A stretch of DNA of 64,000 nucleotides from Falsochrobactrum tianjinense. Lineage in GTDB: Bacteria; Pseudomonadota; Alphaproteobacteria; Rhizobiales; Rhizobiaceae. The stretch lies in the NCBI RefSeq assembly GCF_019100495.1, contig NZ_JAHRVA010000004.1, positions 223,025 to 287,024 on the forward strand. The letters are read 5' to 3'. The notes below the pieces were generated by a model. The model worked only from the letters and a program-made list of their open reading frames with translations, was not told the DNA's origin and ran no database searches. Below are positions 35,674 to 45,220 of this stretch, one piece after another (within the stretch, counting starts at the first letter, position 1; every line of letters starts with the position of its first letter). Position numbers and translations under genes: made by a program.

Positions 35674-36969
35674 ATGATTTCTGCCCGCCTTGCCACCTTT
35701 CTTGCGCAAAGGAATATCCATTATGGCTGGATCGTTGCTGCCGTAACCTTTCTCACCATGCTGGCGACTGCGGCGGCAATGGGATCGGCAGGCATATTGA
35801 TTGATCCGCTCCAGAGCGAGTTCGGCTGGACCAATGCCGATATTTCCTTCGCCATGGCCTTGCGTCTGGTGCTTTTCGGGCTGATGGGACCATTTGCTGC
35901 GGCATTCATGAACCAGTTCGGAATGCGCCGTGTCGTAATGGCGGCTCTGTTCATGATTTCATCGGGACTAATCGGCTCCATGTTCATGACGCAGCAATGG
36001 CATATGGTTGCGCTTTGGGGCATCGTTATCGGCCTTGGCACCGGCATGACGGCTCTCGTTCTTGGTGCAACGGTCGCCGCGCGCTGGTTTGAAAAGCGAC
36101 GCGGACTGGTCGTCGGCCTGATGACGGCCAGCAACGCGACAGGCCAGCTCATCTTCATGCCCATTCTGGCCGGTGTGAGCCAGAACATCGGCTGGCGTCC
36201 GGCACTAGCCATCGTTGTGGTGTTTCTGCTGGCCGCGCTGCTGCTCGTTCTCGCTCTGCTGCGCGACAATCCCGCCGATATTGGCCTCAAGCCTTTCGGA
36301 CGCACTGCGCCCCTGCCCGCGCCGCAACCGCGCAAAAACTTCCTGCCCATGCTGGCCTCGCCTCTCGTCACATTGCGCGAAGCCTCATCAACAAAGACTT
36401 TCTGGGTCCTGTTCATAACCTTCTTCGTCTGCGGCTTTTCCACCAATGGCCTCATTCAGACTCACTGGATCGCGCTATGCGGCGATTTCGGAATCGTACC
36501 TGTCGGTGCTGCGGGCATTCTGGCCGTCATCGGAGCCTTCGACCTGATCGGCACGATCGGCTCCGGCTGGCTCACCGACCGTTTCGACAATCGCTGGCTG
36601 CTGTTCTGGTTCTATGCCCTGCGCGGCCTTTCGCTGATCTATCTGACATTCACCGATTTTTCGGTCTATGAGCTTGCACTCTTTGCCGTTTTCTATGGCC
36701 TTGACTGGGTGGCGACCGTACCCCCCACCGTGAAAATCGCCGCCGAACGGTTCGGACCCGAAAAAGCCGGTATCGTCTTTGGCTGGGTGTTCACCGGCCA
36801 TCAGGTCGGCGCAGCGGCTGCCGCAGCTTTCGCTGGCTATGTCCGCACTGATTATAACAGCTACACACCCGCGCTCATCATGGCAGGTGCTTTGTGCATC
36901 GCGGTGGCGTCTCTGGTGTTTCTTCTCAAGCGCCCGGCCAGCAGCAGCCCGGTCTTGCAGGCTTCATAA
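35674..36969 (+). CDS. MFS transporter
   Basis: 431 aa from ATG 35674 (MISARLATF), with twelve predicted helices. The loop 2-3 motif is present as AAAFMNQFGMRRVVM, and a large central loop (FGRTAPLPAPQPRKN) separates the two six-helix halves. It resembles the monocarboxylate/oxalate-formate antiporter branch. The frame opens at GTG 35632 and has another ATG at 35644; no start has a strong ribosome-binding site. Its last 6 bp overlap the convergent methyltransferase gene. Substrate unknown. Confidence 0.85.
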   Translation: MISARLATFLAQRNIHYGWIVAAVTFLTMLATAAAMGSAGILIDPLQSEFGWTNADISFAMALRLVLFGLMGPFAAAFMNQFGMRRVVMAALFMISSGLIGSMFMTQQWHMVALWGIVIGLGTGMTALVLGATVAARWFEKRRGLVVGLMTASNATGQLIFMPILAGVSQNIGWRPALAIVVVFLLAALLLVLALLRDNPADIGLKPFGRTAPLPAPQPRKNFLPMLASPLVTLREASSTKTFWVLFITFFVCGFSTNGLIQTHWIALCGDFGIVPVGAAGILAVIGAFDLIGTIGSGWLTDRFDNRWLLFWFYALRGLSLIYLTFTDFSVYELALFAVFYGLDWVATVPPTVKIAAERFGPEKAGIVFGWVFTGHQVGAAAAAAFAGYVRTDYNSYTPALIMAGALCIAVASLVFLLKRPASSSPVLQAS

Positions 36970-37926
36970 CAGCGCATCGCCCCAATCGGCGCGGCGCGTC
37001 CATCGGAACAAATCGCCGTCGCGCCTGGTTACAAGGCGTTCCTGCGCCGTGCCGTCATCGTTGCAGAATTTAACGGAAACCTTGCCACCCCCCATCCGCA
37101 GCGGTGCGATCACCCGCGCCCTGACATCGACCGGCCTATCGCGCGAGACTGCAAGATAGATAAATTTTTCGTCTTCCCATGGCACTTCCGCTTCCTTTGT
37201 CAGCCGATGAATGCGTGACCGGGCGACGCGGCGCGAAAAATGACACCAGTCCGGTGCTGCAAGAGGACAATCAAGCTGATGCGTACAGGGGGCCACGATA
37301 TGTGCGCCCTTTGCAAGAAGCAGGTCTCGCGCCGCCAAAATGCGCTGCCAGCCTGCTGGTGTGCCTGGCTCCACGATTACCAGCATATTACGCGCCGAAG
37401 TCCAGAGACGTTCAATAAGCGCGTGGCGATCGGCAGGCGCAAGCTCATCCAGAACATAGGCGATGGTCACAAGATCGGCTTGCGGAAAATCGAGTTTCTC
37501 CCTGACCACATCGCCCGAACGCCATTCCGCCGCAAGGTCGATATTTTGCGCAAGCTTGCTTCCGACTTCCCGAATAGCAGGACTGGCCTCGAACAAAGTT
37601 GCCAATGCAAGATCGGGCCAGCACTCTCTGGCCGCCCAAAGGGCCGTTCCGGGCCCCGATCCGACATCAAGCATGGTCCGCGGCGAAAAGTCCGGGCAGA
37701 TTTCGGCTATGCTTTCGAGGCTTGCGCGGGCGGCTGCATAGGTTGCAGGCAAACGTGCCGCCAGATAGGCTTTGGCGGCGAGATCGTCCGAAATATGCAG
37801 TCGGCCGTCGCGCGTTTCCGCGCGATAGCGCCGCGACAGAATCTCCGAGGCTCGTTTGAGGTCGGCCAATGCCACACCCTCAAGCACTGCATCCACACCC
37901 TGACGCAAAGCTGCCGGCAGTTCCAT
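36964..37926 (-). CDS. Rsm22-family SAM-dependent methyltransferase
   Basis: 320 aa. The SAM-binding motif is MLDVGSGPGTALWAARECW near residue 85, followed by AYVLDELAPADR. A cysteine cluster APCTHQLDCPLAAPDWCHFSRR near 215 is the hallmark of Rsm22 (METTL17) proteins, where it binds a metal or Fe-S cluster. These act in small-subunit ribosome assembly in mitochondria and are conserved in Alphaproteobacteria. It starts 6 nt after the DUF2333 stop (same operon) and converges on the MFS gene. Confidence 0.88.
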   Translation of the reverse strand: MELPAALRQGVDAVLEGVALADLKRASEILSRRYRAETRDGRLHISDDLAAKAYLAARLPATYAAARASLESIAEICPDFSPRTMLDVGSGPGTALWAARECWPDLALATLFEASPAIREVGSKLAQNIDLAAEWRSGDVVREKLDFPQADLVTIAYVLDELAPADRHALIERLWTSARNMLVIVEPGTPAGWQRILAARDLLLAKGAHIVAPCTHQLDCPLAAPDWCHFSRRVARSRIHRLTKEAEVPWEDEKFIYLAVSRDRPVDVRARVIAPLRMGGGKVSVKFCNDDGTAQERLVTRRDGDLFRWTRRADWGDALL

Positions 37927-37932
37927 TGCCGT

Positions 37933-39165
37933 TCAGCGCTCCAGAACCTGTTTGACATCAACCAGATTGGACCGGACCCGCAAAATATAGAATCCCATTG
38001 TCGTCAGATGCGATGGCGTCAGCCACGCATCGGGATTACCGTTGGACACGATGAGAGGCTGCATGTCGAGGGCCGAGCGCAATTGCTTTTCCATTTCGTC
38101 CCAGACGCCATCAAGGTGTTTTTCCGCTAGTACACCTCGAAAATCCGAATGGGCCGCGCGCAGTAGCCCGTAATAGGCATAAAGCTGGCCATAGGAGAAC
38201 CAGAAACGGTCATCCGCACGCGTGTCGAACCAGCCCGCATGATAATTCTCCGCGCGGTCCTTGAGGATCGCCGATGTCGATCCGAGATCGCTCGCGATAC
38301 GGTCCACAAACTGGATCAGATTGTCGGCGCGCGCGTCAAATGTCGCCTGACAATTTTCCAGCCGCATATTGAACGCCCGCAAATCTTTGATCGCGGAGCG
38401 ATAATAGCTGGGCGATGGCGTTTTCGGGCCAAAAGGGCTAAGGCCAAAATACCAGGCATCTTCCGCAAATTGCAGATTGCCGCGCGCCTTTTGCAGATCC
38501 CCATCAATCTGCGACGTGCCGCGCAAACGGCCCAGATTGTCCACCAATTCGATGGCCGTACGCCGTACTGCGGCGTGAATGCCGCGCTGGAACGATGCCT
38601 TGTTATCGAGAAACGGCGTGCGATCCCAATCAAGGCCGAAGAAGCCCAGCTTGTAGAGCAGCATGGAAGAAATCCATGCATTCTGGTTAACGTTGAAATC
38701 GGTCAGGTCAGCCGCAACATCGGCAATGGATGATGGCGAACATTTGCGCGCAACCGCCGGCACCTGTGCCGCCTGCAAGGGCTGCGTTTCCGCCTGCGTT
38801 TGGGAAGCCTCGCTGCCGTTCGCGCCGCCCGTCTCATCAACGTCAGGCGCCGCAGGTTCCGGCACGGAAGTCAGCGGCGCGGGCATTGTCTGCACCGCCT
38901 CACCCGGCGTCGTTGCCGTTTCATAGCTGTATTTGGCGGGGTAATCCGGGTTGAAATTGCTCCAGACCTGTGTCTGCCAGATGAAATAGCCGTAAAGCCC
39001 GCCAAAGCCCAAAACTGCGACCGCGATTGCGACTTTCCACAAGTTTCCAAGCTGGAGATAAAGCCGCCACAAAGCGCCAAGCGGTACGGTGATCAGGCGA
39101 GCCAGAGCAACGATTAAACGTCCAAGGAAGGATAAAACGCCCAGCACTGCATTCCACACGGTCAT
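37933..39165 (-). CDS. DUF2333 family membrane-anchored protein
   Basis: 410 aa from ATG 39165, which has AGGAAGGA just upstream (the frame is open to 39285). Hydrophobic N-terminal stretch (LGVLSFLGRLIVALARLITVPL), one clear transmembrane helix (VAIAVAVLGFGGLYGYFIW), a Pro/Glu/Gln-rich linker, and a ~270-residue periplasmic domain starting at CSPSSIADVAADLTDFNVNQNAW. Domain family function is unknown. It is co-transcribed with the Rsm22-type gene. Confidence 0.85.
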   Translation of the reverse strand: MTVWNAVLGVLSFLGRLIVALARLITVPLGALWRLYLQLGNLWKVAIAVAVLGFGGLYGYFIWQTQVWSNFNPDYPAKYSYETATTPGEAVQTMPAPLTSVPEPAAPDVDETGGANGSEASQTQAETQPLQAAQVPAVARKCSPSSIADVAADLTDFNVNQNAWISSMLLYKLGFFGLDWDRTPFLDNKASFQRGIHAAVRRTAIELVDNLGRLRGTSQIDGDLQKARGNLQFAEDAWYFGLSPFGPKTPSPSYYRSAIKDLRAFNMRLENCQATFDARADNLIQFVDRIASDLGSTSAILKDRAENYHAGWFDTRADDRFWFSYGQLYAYYGLLRAAHSDFRGVLAEKHLDGVWDEMEKQLRSALDMQPLIVSNGNPDAWLTPSHLTTMGFYILRVRSNLVDVKQVLER

Positions 39166-39385
39166 ATATCCTTCCTGTTGTCGGTCCCGACCGGCAAATT
39201 CATACCAATCACATAGAGTGCGGCGGAGTTTTCGACAACCGCGAACGCATAAACGCGCGAATTTATCAGATGTTTTTGTCTCCAAGGGTTGAAACAGAAC
39301 CGCCTATCCGTAACATGGCCCGACTTCGCGCCGCTTCGGCTTGCAACTCTTATCGATACAATCCCGTTACCGACGATACATAAAA

Positions 39386-39402
39386 TGAGTGAATCTCATT
39401 CA
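39386..39402. promoter_or_regulatory. Imperfect palindrome upstream of choX
   Basis: TGAGTGAATCTCATTCA, a partly symmetric 17-mer 127 bp before the choX ATG, within the 363-bp gap 39166-39528. It may be an operator for choline control. No BetI consensus match was claimed. No gene is seen in the rest of the gap. Confidence 0.25.
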
Positions 39403-39528
39403 AAAGTCGCAAACGGGAATGTTTTCGCCGCTCAGGTACTTGATCGGCAAAATCTTTGGTATTTGCTAAAAGCCGGAACCGGAACAACAATTAAATCCGT
39501 TAAAGCGGCCCGGCAAATGGAGAGAACA

Positions 39529-40497
39529 ATGAAGTCTGCATCAACGCACCCGCTCAAGCGCGCCTTGAGCGCACTTGCCGTCACGACAGCAATTTTCGCC
39601 ATCCCGGCCAGCGGCGTCGCAGCCGAGCCTGAAAGCTGCTCCACCGTTCGTTTTTCCGATGTAGGCTGGACCGACATTACCTCCACCACAGCGGTCGCGA
39701 CCGAAGTTCTCAAGAGTCTTGGCTACAAGACCGATATCAAGGTTCTTTCCGTTCCGGTGACTTATGCGTCGCTTAGCAAAAAAGATATCGACGTTTTTCT
39801 CGGCTACTGGAACCCTTCCATGACTGCCGATCTGCAACCATACCTCGATGACAAGACCGTGGAAACGTTGCGCACCAACCTTACAGGCGCGAAATATACG
39901 CTTGCTGTTCCCAGATACACCTATGACGAAGGTCTGAAAGACTTCAAGGACATCGTCAATTTCAAGGACCAGCTTGGCGGCAAGATCTACGGTATCGAAC
40001 CGGGCAATGACGGCAATCGCCAGATCCTCGATATGATCAGTAAAGACGCTTTCGGTCTCAAATCCTTTGAACTTGCGGAATCATCCGAACAGGGCATGCT
40101 CGCGCAGGTTGGAAAAAGCGTCAAAAGCAAACAGCCGATCGTTTTTCTCGCATGGGAGCCTCATCCCATGAACAAGCGGTTCGAAATCGCTTACCTCACC
40201 GGCGGCGACGATTTTTTCGGCCCCAATCTGGGCGGTGCGACCGTCGAGACCAATGTCCGCGCGGGCTATACGCAGGAATGCCCCAATGTCGGCAAGTTTC
40301 TCAGCAATCTCGAATTCCAGCTTGAGATGGAAAACGAGATCATGGGCAAGATTCTCGATGATGGCGAGGAGCCGGCAAAGGCTGCCAACGCCTGGCTCAA
40401 GGCAAATCCCGCCGTTCTTGATCAATGGCTCGCTGGCGTGACCACATTTGACGGCAAGGAGGGTCTTTCGGCCGTCAAGTCGGAACTCGGCCTTTAA
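39529..40497 (+). CDS. choX: Choline-binding periplasmic protein
   Basis: 322 aa with a Sec signal peptide (VTTAIFAIPASGVAA, about 1-32). Ligand-cage aromatic residues are placed as in Sinorhizobium ChoX: DVGWTD, LGYWNPS and LAWEPHPMN, with EPGNDGN contributing Asp/Asn. It captures choline, the precursor of phosphatidylcholine, which is important in the Brucella envelope. The ATG at 39529 is preceded by GGAGA; the frame is open from 39289. First gene of choXWV. Confidence 0.95.
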   Translation: MKSASTHPLKRALSALAVTTAIFAIPASGVAAEPESCSTVRFSDVGWTDITSTTAVATEVLKSLGYKTDIKVLSVPVTYASLSKKDIDVFLGYWNPSMTADLQPYLDDKTVETLRTNLTGAKYTLAVPRYTYDEGLKDFKDIVNFKDQLGGKIYGIEPGNDGNRQILDMISKDAFGLKSFELAESSEQGMLAQVGKSVKSKQPIVFLAWEPHPMNKRFEIAYLTGGDDFFGPNLGGATVETNVRAGYTQECPNVGKFLSNLEFQLEMENEIMGKILDDGEEPAKAANAWLKANPAVLDQWLAGVTTFDGKEGLSAVKSELGL

Positions 40498-40598
40498 TAT
40501 AGAGGCGGCTCAAGCGCGTGCGCCCAATCGGGCGTACGCTGCAACCTGTTTATTCTATCCATTATACTTTCCATAAAACGCAGCAGGAGACCTGATCG

Positions 40599-41435
40599 TT
40601 GAACTGGCTGACGGATTATAAAATTCCAGTCGGGTCGACCGCCAAAGCGGTGGTCGACTGGCTGACCGACAATATGGGCGGATTTTTTGACACGCTTGCC
40701 GCCATCATGCAAAGCATGATTGATGGCCTGCTTTTTGTTCTTGAATTGCCGCATCCTCTACTACTGATCGCGATCTTTGCCACCATCGCATGGCTGGTCC
40801 AACGCCGTATATCGGTGGTGATACTAACGATCCTCGGTTTTCTTTTCATTCTTAATCAGGGCTATTGGGACCGTACGCTGGAAACGCTGACCCTCGTGCT
40901 CTCGGCCTGCTTTCTATGCATGGCTATCGGCGTGCCGGTGGGCATCGCAGCCGCCCACCGCCCCACGCTCTACGCAGCATTGCGTCCCGTCCTCGATTTG
41001 ATGCAGACGCTGCCAACCTTCGTCTATCTGATCCCCGCCATCGTCTTTTTCGGCATAGGCATGGTGCCAGGCTTGCTGGCTACAGCGGTTTTCGTGCTGC
41101 CCGCGCCTGTGCGCCTCACTCATCTTGGCATTTCCTCGACGCCCTCTTCGCTCATAGAAGCCGGCGAAGCCTTCGGCGCTTCACGCTCGCAGCTCTTGTG
41201 GAAGATCGAACTGCCCTATGCCATGCCGCAGATACTGGCGGGTCTTACCCAGACGATCATGCTATCGCTGTCCATGGTGGTCATCGCTGCCCTGGTTGGT
41301 GCTGACGGACTTGGCGTGCCGGTGGTCCGTGCACTTAACTCCGTCAATACCGCACTCGGTTTCGAGGCCGGGCTCGTTATCGTCGTGGTCGCCATTATTC
41401 TCGACCGCATCTTCCGCGCCGGGCGCCAGAAATAG
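40599..41435 (+). CDS. choW: Choline ABC transporter permease
   Basis: 278 aa with six to seven membrane helices. The EAA loop for ATPase contact is EAGEAFGASRSQLLWKIELPYAMPQI. It belongs to the ProW/OpuAB-type permeases for quaternary amines. The start is TTG at 40599, chosen because AGGAGA lies nine bases upstream and no nearer ATG exists. Its stop codon TAG is part of a degenerate Bru-RS end. Confidence 0.95.
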   Translation: MNWLTDYKIPVGSTAKAVVDWLTDNMGGFFDTLAAIMQSMIDGLLFVLELPHPLLLIAIFATIAWLVQRRISVVILTILGFLFILNQGYWDRTLETLTLVLSACFLCMAIGVPVGIAAAHRPTLYAALRPVLDLMQTLPTFVYLIPAIVFFGIGMVPGLLATAVFVLPAPVRLTHLGISSTPSSLIEAGEAFGASRSQLLWKIELPYAMPQILAGLTQTIMLSLSMVVIAALVGADGLGVPVVRALNSVNTALGFEAGLVIVVVAIILDRIFRAGRQK

Positions 41436-41482
41436 AGCATGTCCCGCAAAGTTTCATAACTTTTCGAGCAAGATTATGCGCA
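41433..41482. repeat. Degenerate Bru-RS-like sequence between choW and choV
   Basis: TAGAGCATGTCCCGCAAAG, then diverged sequence ending near AAGATTATGCGC, resembles the left half of the element at 63865. Its first three bases are the choW stop codon. Confidence 0.4.
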
Positions 41483-41500
41483 AAAAACAGGAAAGCGACG

Positions 41501-42550
41501 ATGACCATTATCGCTCTTGAAAACGTCAGCATCATTTTCGGCGATAAAACCGATGAGGCGCTGCAACTTGCTGATCGCGGTGCATCGCGTCCGCAAATCC
41601 AGACCGAAACCGGCCTCGTGCTGGGCGTGCACAATTGCACGCTCAATATAGAAGAAGGCGAAATCCTCGTTCTGATGGGCCTGTCCGGCTCCGGTAAATC
41701 CACGCTCCTGCGTGCGATCAACCGGCTCAATCCGATTTCGCGCGGTCGCGTCCTCGTTCGCGATGGCGAACACGCTATCGATGTGGGCAATGCCAATCGC
41801 AAAACGATGCGTTATCTGCGCACCGAACTTGTCTCCATGGTGTTCCAGCAATTCAGCCTGCTGCCATGGCGCACGGTTGAGGAAAATGTCGCCTTCGGGC
41901 TGGAAATCTCCGGCATGGGCAAGGAAGAGCGCCTTTCGTACGCACGTCAGCAGCTTGAGTTGGTCGGGCTTCAGGACTGGGCGCAGCATAAAGTGAACGA
42001 GCTTTCCGGCGGCATGCAACAGCGCGTCGGCCTTGCCCGCGCTTTCGCCACCGGCGCACCCATCCTCCTGATGGACGAGCCTTTTTCGGCACTCGATCCG
42101 CTAATTCGCACACGCTTGCAGGATGAGCTTCTCGCGCTCCAATCCCGGCTTAAAAAGACAATCGTCTTTGTAAGCCACGACCTTGATGAGGCCATGAAAA
42201 TCGGCAATCGCATCGCCATTCTTGAAGGCGGGCATATCGTGCAATGCGGTACACCACAGGAAATTCTGCTCCAGCCTGCCAATGAATATGTCGCCAATTT
42301 CGTTGCGCATATGAACCCGCTCGGCGTACTTCGTGCAGGCGACATCATGACGCCATTCGACCGCACTGCCCAACCAAGACCCTTTGCTGCCACGGCACGG
42401 CGCGAAACCCTGATTCAGGAGATCATGAGCGCTGTCGCCGACAGCAGCGGCGACGTCGGCATTGTCGAGAATGGCGCGATCATCGGCAAGATCGCCGCCG
42501 ACGATATAGTGCGTGCCCTCGCCTGGCATCAAAGGCGTGCAGATCAATAA
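41501..42550 (+). CDS. choV: Choline ABC transporter ATP-binding protein
   Basis: 349 aa. Walker A GLSGSGKST, signature LSGGMQQR and Walker B ILLMDEPFSALDP are visible. The C-terminus (about 285-345) has one CBS-like segment, as in ProV/OpuAA. It powers ChoW. AGGAAAG precedes the ATG by about 8 nt. Last gene of choXWV, followed by a terminator. Confidence 0.95.
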   Translation: MTIIALENVSIIFGDKTDEALQLADRGASRPQIQTETGLVLGVHNCTLNIEEGEILVLMGLSGSGKSTLLRAINRLNPISRGRVLVRDGEHAIDVGNANRKTMRYLRTELVSMVFQQFSLLPWRTVEENVAFGLEISGMGKEERLSYARQQLELVGLQDWAQHKVNELSGGMQQRVGLARAFATGAPILLMDEPFSALDPLIRTRLQDELLALQSRLKKTIVFVSHDLDEAMKIGNRIAILEGGHIVQCGTPQEILLQPANEYVANFVAHMNPLGVLRAGDIMTPFDRTAQPRPFAATARRETLIQEIMSAVADSSGDVGIVENGAIIGKIAADDIVRALAWHQRRADQ

Positions 42551-42555
42551 ACCAA

Positions 42556-42586
42556 AAACGCCGCAGTAAAGGACGGCGGCGTTTTC
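42556..42586 (+). terminator. Terminator between choV and dppF (works in both directions)
   Basis: AAACGCCGC-loop-GCGGCGTTT followed by TCC. On the minus strand the same stem is followed by a T-rich run (TTTGGTTTATT). It separates the convergent choXWV and dpp operons. Confidence 0.8.
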
Positions 42587-42604
42587 CTTGTCATATTCCA
42601 CTAT

Positions 42605-43453
42605 TCAGGCCAGCGCGGCCTCTCGAGCAGCGGCACGTGCTTCGACACGGGCGCGAATAGCGTCCACATCCGCGCGCGGCGTGGCTGCAAAAAGCTTCTT
42701 CGTATAATCGTGCTGCGGATTGTTGAACACCTCGTCACGCGAGCCATATTCAACCACCTCGCCGAAATACATCACCATCACATCGTCGGCGATATAGCGC
42801 ACCACCGAAAGATCATGGCTGATGAAGACATAGGTAAGCCCGAACTCTTCCTGTAGATCGGAGAGAATGTTTAGCACCTGCGCCTGCACGGAAAGATCGA
42901 GCGCCGAGACCGGCTCATCGAGAATCAGAAGCTTCGGATTGAGCATCAGCGCCCGGGCAATTGCGATGCGCTGGCGCTGACCGCCCGAAAACATATGCGG
43001 ATAGCGGTTGAAATGCTCGCGCCCCAGACCAACCTTCAAAAGCATCTGCAACGCTTTTTCGCGCCGCTCTTGAGCCGACATTTTGGTATTGAGCAGTAAT
43101 GGCTCGGCCAGCACGTCGCCGATCTTTTGGCGCGGGTTGAGCGAACCATATGGATTCTGGAAAACGATCTGCACCTTCTGGCGCATTTCGGCTGTCAGAC
43201 CATCGCGAGCAATATTCACATCCTTGCCGCCAATCAGCAATTCACCATCGGTCTGCGGATCGATCATGGTGAGAATACGAGCAAGCGTGGATTTGCCGCA
43301 ACCCGATTCGCCGACAATGGCGAGCGTCTTGCCCTTCTCGACCTTGAAGCTCACGCCTTTGACAGCATGCACCACTTTCGCCTTGCCGAACAGGCCGCCG
43401 CCCACATGATAATCGCGCTTGATATTGCGCGCTTCGAGAACGATCTCGCTCAT
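42605..43453 (-). CDS. dppF: Dipeptide/oligopeptide ABC transporter ATPase DppF-type
   Basis: 282 aa. Walker [10 protein letters not shown], signature FSGGQRQR and Walker [13 protein letters not shown]. The C-terminal [16 protein letters not shown] is the oligopeptide-transporter ATPase tail. Its ATG overlaps the dppD stop (ATGA), so the two ATPases are made together as a heterodimer. Last gene of the operon. Confidence 0.92.
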   Translation of the reverse strand: MSEIVLEARNIKRDYHVGGGLFGKAKVVHAVKGVSFKVEKGKTLAIVGESGCGKSTLARILTMIDPQTDGELLIGGKDVNIARDGLTAEMRQKVQIVFQNPYGSLNPRQKIGDVLAEPLLLNTKMSAQERREKALQMLLKVGLGREHFNRYPHMFSGGQRQRIAIARALMLNPKLLILDEPVSALDLSVQAQVLNILSDLQEEFGLTYVFISHDLSVVRYIADDVMVMYFGEVVEYGSRDEVFNNPQHDYTKKLFAATPRADVDAIRARVEARAAAREAALA

Positions 43454-44301
43454 CGCGCTTCTCCCGCATCGTTATTTTCGAGAACAAAATCGGATACTGT
43501 CGGCAAGCGATCGCCGATCGCATTTTCCGGCAAGGCTGAAAGCAGCGCGCGCGTGTAAGGATGCTTAGGAGCGGAAAACAGCGACAACACGTCGGCATCT
43601 TCCATCTTGTGCCCCTTATACTGCACGATCACGCGATCCGCCGTTTCTGCAACCACACCCATATCATGAGTAATCATGATAAGGCCCATGCCATGTTCCA
43701 CCTGCAGCTGCATCAGCAGATCCAGAATTTGCTTCTGGATCGTAACATCGAGCGCAGTGGTCGGCTCGTCGGCAATCAACAGCTTCGGATTGCAAGCGAT
43801 GGCAATGGCTATCATCACGCGCTGGCACTGCCCGCCCGACATCTGATGCGGGAAGCTTTTCAGGCGCTCCGCCGCATCACGAATACCGACAAGTTCCAGC
43901 AACTCGATCGCACGCGCGCGGCTCGCGGAACCATGCAGTCCCATATGCCGCTTGAGGACTTCTTCAAGCTGATAGCCAACCGTAAAGCACGGATTGAGGC
44001 TGGCAACCGGCTCTTGAAAGATCATCGAAATATCGCGCCCGATAATTCTGCGGCGATCCTTTTCCGGCATCGTCAGCAGATCCTGGCCGTTAAATCTCAT
44101 GAGATCGGCCGTCACCGTAGCCGTCTTGGGCAGAAGTCCCATGACGGCGAGCATGCCCACGGATTTGCCCGAACCGGACTCGCCCACGATGGCCAGAACT
44201 TCACCCTTGTCGACGGTGATGTCGATACCATCGACAGCCTTAAAGGGACCCATCGACGTGTCGAATGAAACCGTGAGATTTCTGATTTCAAGTAATGCCA
44301 T
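43450..44301 (-). CDS. dppD: Dipeptide/oligopeptide ABC transporter ATPase DppD-type
   Basis: 283 aa. Walker [10 protein letters not shown], signature MSGGQCQR and Walker [13 protein letters not shown], then the [12 protein letters not shown] tail. It starts 3 nt after dppC and overlaps dppF by 4 bp. It pairs with DppF to energise the DppB/DppC permease. Confidence 0.92.
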   Translation of the reverse strand: MALLEIRNLTVSFDTSMGPFKAVDGIDITVDKGEVLAIVGESGSGKSVGMLAVMGLLPKTATVTADLMRFNGQDLLTMPEKDRRRIIGRDISMIFQEPVASLNPCFTVGYQLEEVLKRHMGLHGSASRARAIELLELVGIRDAAERLKSFPHQMSGGQCQRVMIAIAIACNPKLLIADEPTTALDVTIQKQILDLLMQLQVEHGMGLIMITHDMGVVAETADRVIVQYKGHKMEDADVLSLFSAPKHPYTRALLSALPENAIGDRLPTVSDFVLENNDAGEAR

Positions 44302-44304
44302 GGA

Positions 44305-45213
44305 TCAGCTCCTTTTGAGCTTCGGGTCAAGCGCATCGCGCAGGCCGTCGCCAACCAGATTGATGGCAAGAACAGTGACCAGGATCGCAAGGCCCGGAAA
44401 AGTGACAACCCACCATGCGCGCATGATGAATTCGCGTGCTTCGGCAAGCATCGTGCCCCATTCCGGTGTCGGTGGCTGTGCCCCCATGCCCAAGAAGCCT
44501 AATGCCGCCACATCCAGAATTGCGTTGGAGAATGACATCGTTGCCTGAACCACCAGTGGAGCAAGACAATTTGGTAGAATGGTCTTGAACATCAGGCGCA
44601 GCTTGCTTGCACCTGCAAGCTTGGCCGCCGTCACATATTCGCGCTCCTTTTCCGACATCACCGCCGCGCGCGTGAGGCGTGAAAAGTGTGGCAAAAGCAC
44701 GAGTGTGATTGCGATCACGGCGTTGATTAATCCCGGTCCCAAAATGGCCACGAGAACCAGTGCCAGCAGCAGCGAAGGAAACGCCAGGATCACATCCATG
44801 ATACGCATGAAAACCGTGTCCACCCCGCCCCCAAAATAGCCTGATACAAGGCCGATCGTGATGCCAAGGCACATCGAAATGATGACGATGACAAAGCCAA
44901 CCAGCAATGAATATTGGGCGCCGAAGATCAGACGGGAAAGAATATCGCGACCGACAGCGTCCGTTCCAAGAAGGAAACGGGTTGATCCGCCCTCTTCCCA
45001 GAAAGGCGGAACAAGCATGAACTCGCGGAACTGTTCCGTCGGGCTATGCGGGGCGATAACAGAAGCCAGAATTGCAACAACGACAAGAGCTACAAAGACA
45101 ACGAGCCCGATAACAGCACCGCGATTGACGCTGAAATAGAACCAGAAATCTTTTAAGGCATGAAGTTTTCCGATGTCGTTTGCGACTTCCGGCTGAATTA
45201 CTGAGTGTGTCAT
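44305..45213 (-). CDS. dppC: Dipeptide ABC transporter permease DppC-type
   Basis: 302 aa, six helices. The N-terminal cytoplasmic tail ends at DFWFYFSVNRGAVIG, followed by TEQFREFMLVPPFW in the periplasm and the EAA loop TAAKLAGASKLRLMFKTILPN. The ATG at 45213 (MTHSVIQPE) follows GAGGG; the frame opens at 45270, inside dppB. Confidence 0.93.
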   Translation of the reverse strand: MTHSVIQPEVANDIGKLHALKDFWFYFSVNRGAVIGLVVFVALVVVAILASVIAPHSPTEQFREFMLVPPFWEEGGSTRFLLGTDAVGRDILSRLIFGAQYSLLVGFVIVIISMCLGITIGLVSGYFGGGVDTVFMRIMDVILAFPSLLLALVLVAILGPGLINAVIAITLVLLPHFSRLTRAAVMSEKEREYVTAAKLAGASKLRLMFKTILPNCLAPLVVQATMSFSNAILDVAALGFLGMGAQPPTPEWGTMLAEAREFIMRAWWVVTFPGLAILVTVLAINLVGDGLRDALDPKLKRS

Positions 45214-45220
45214 GATACCC

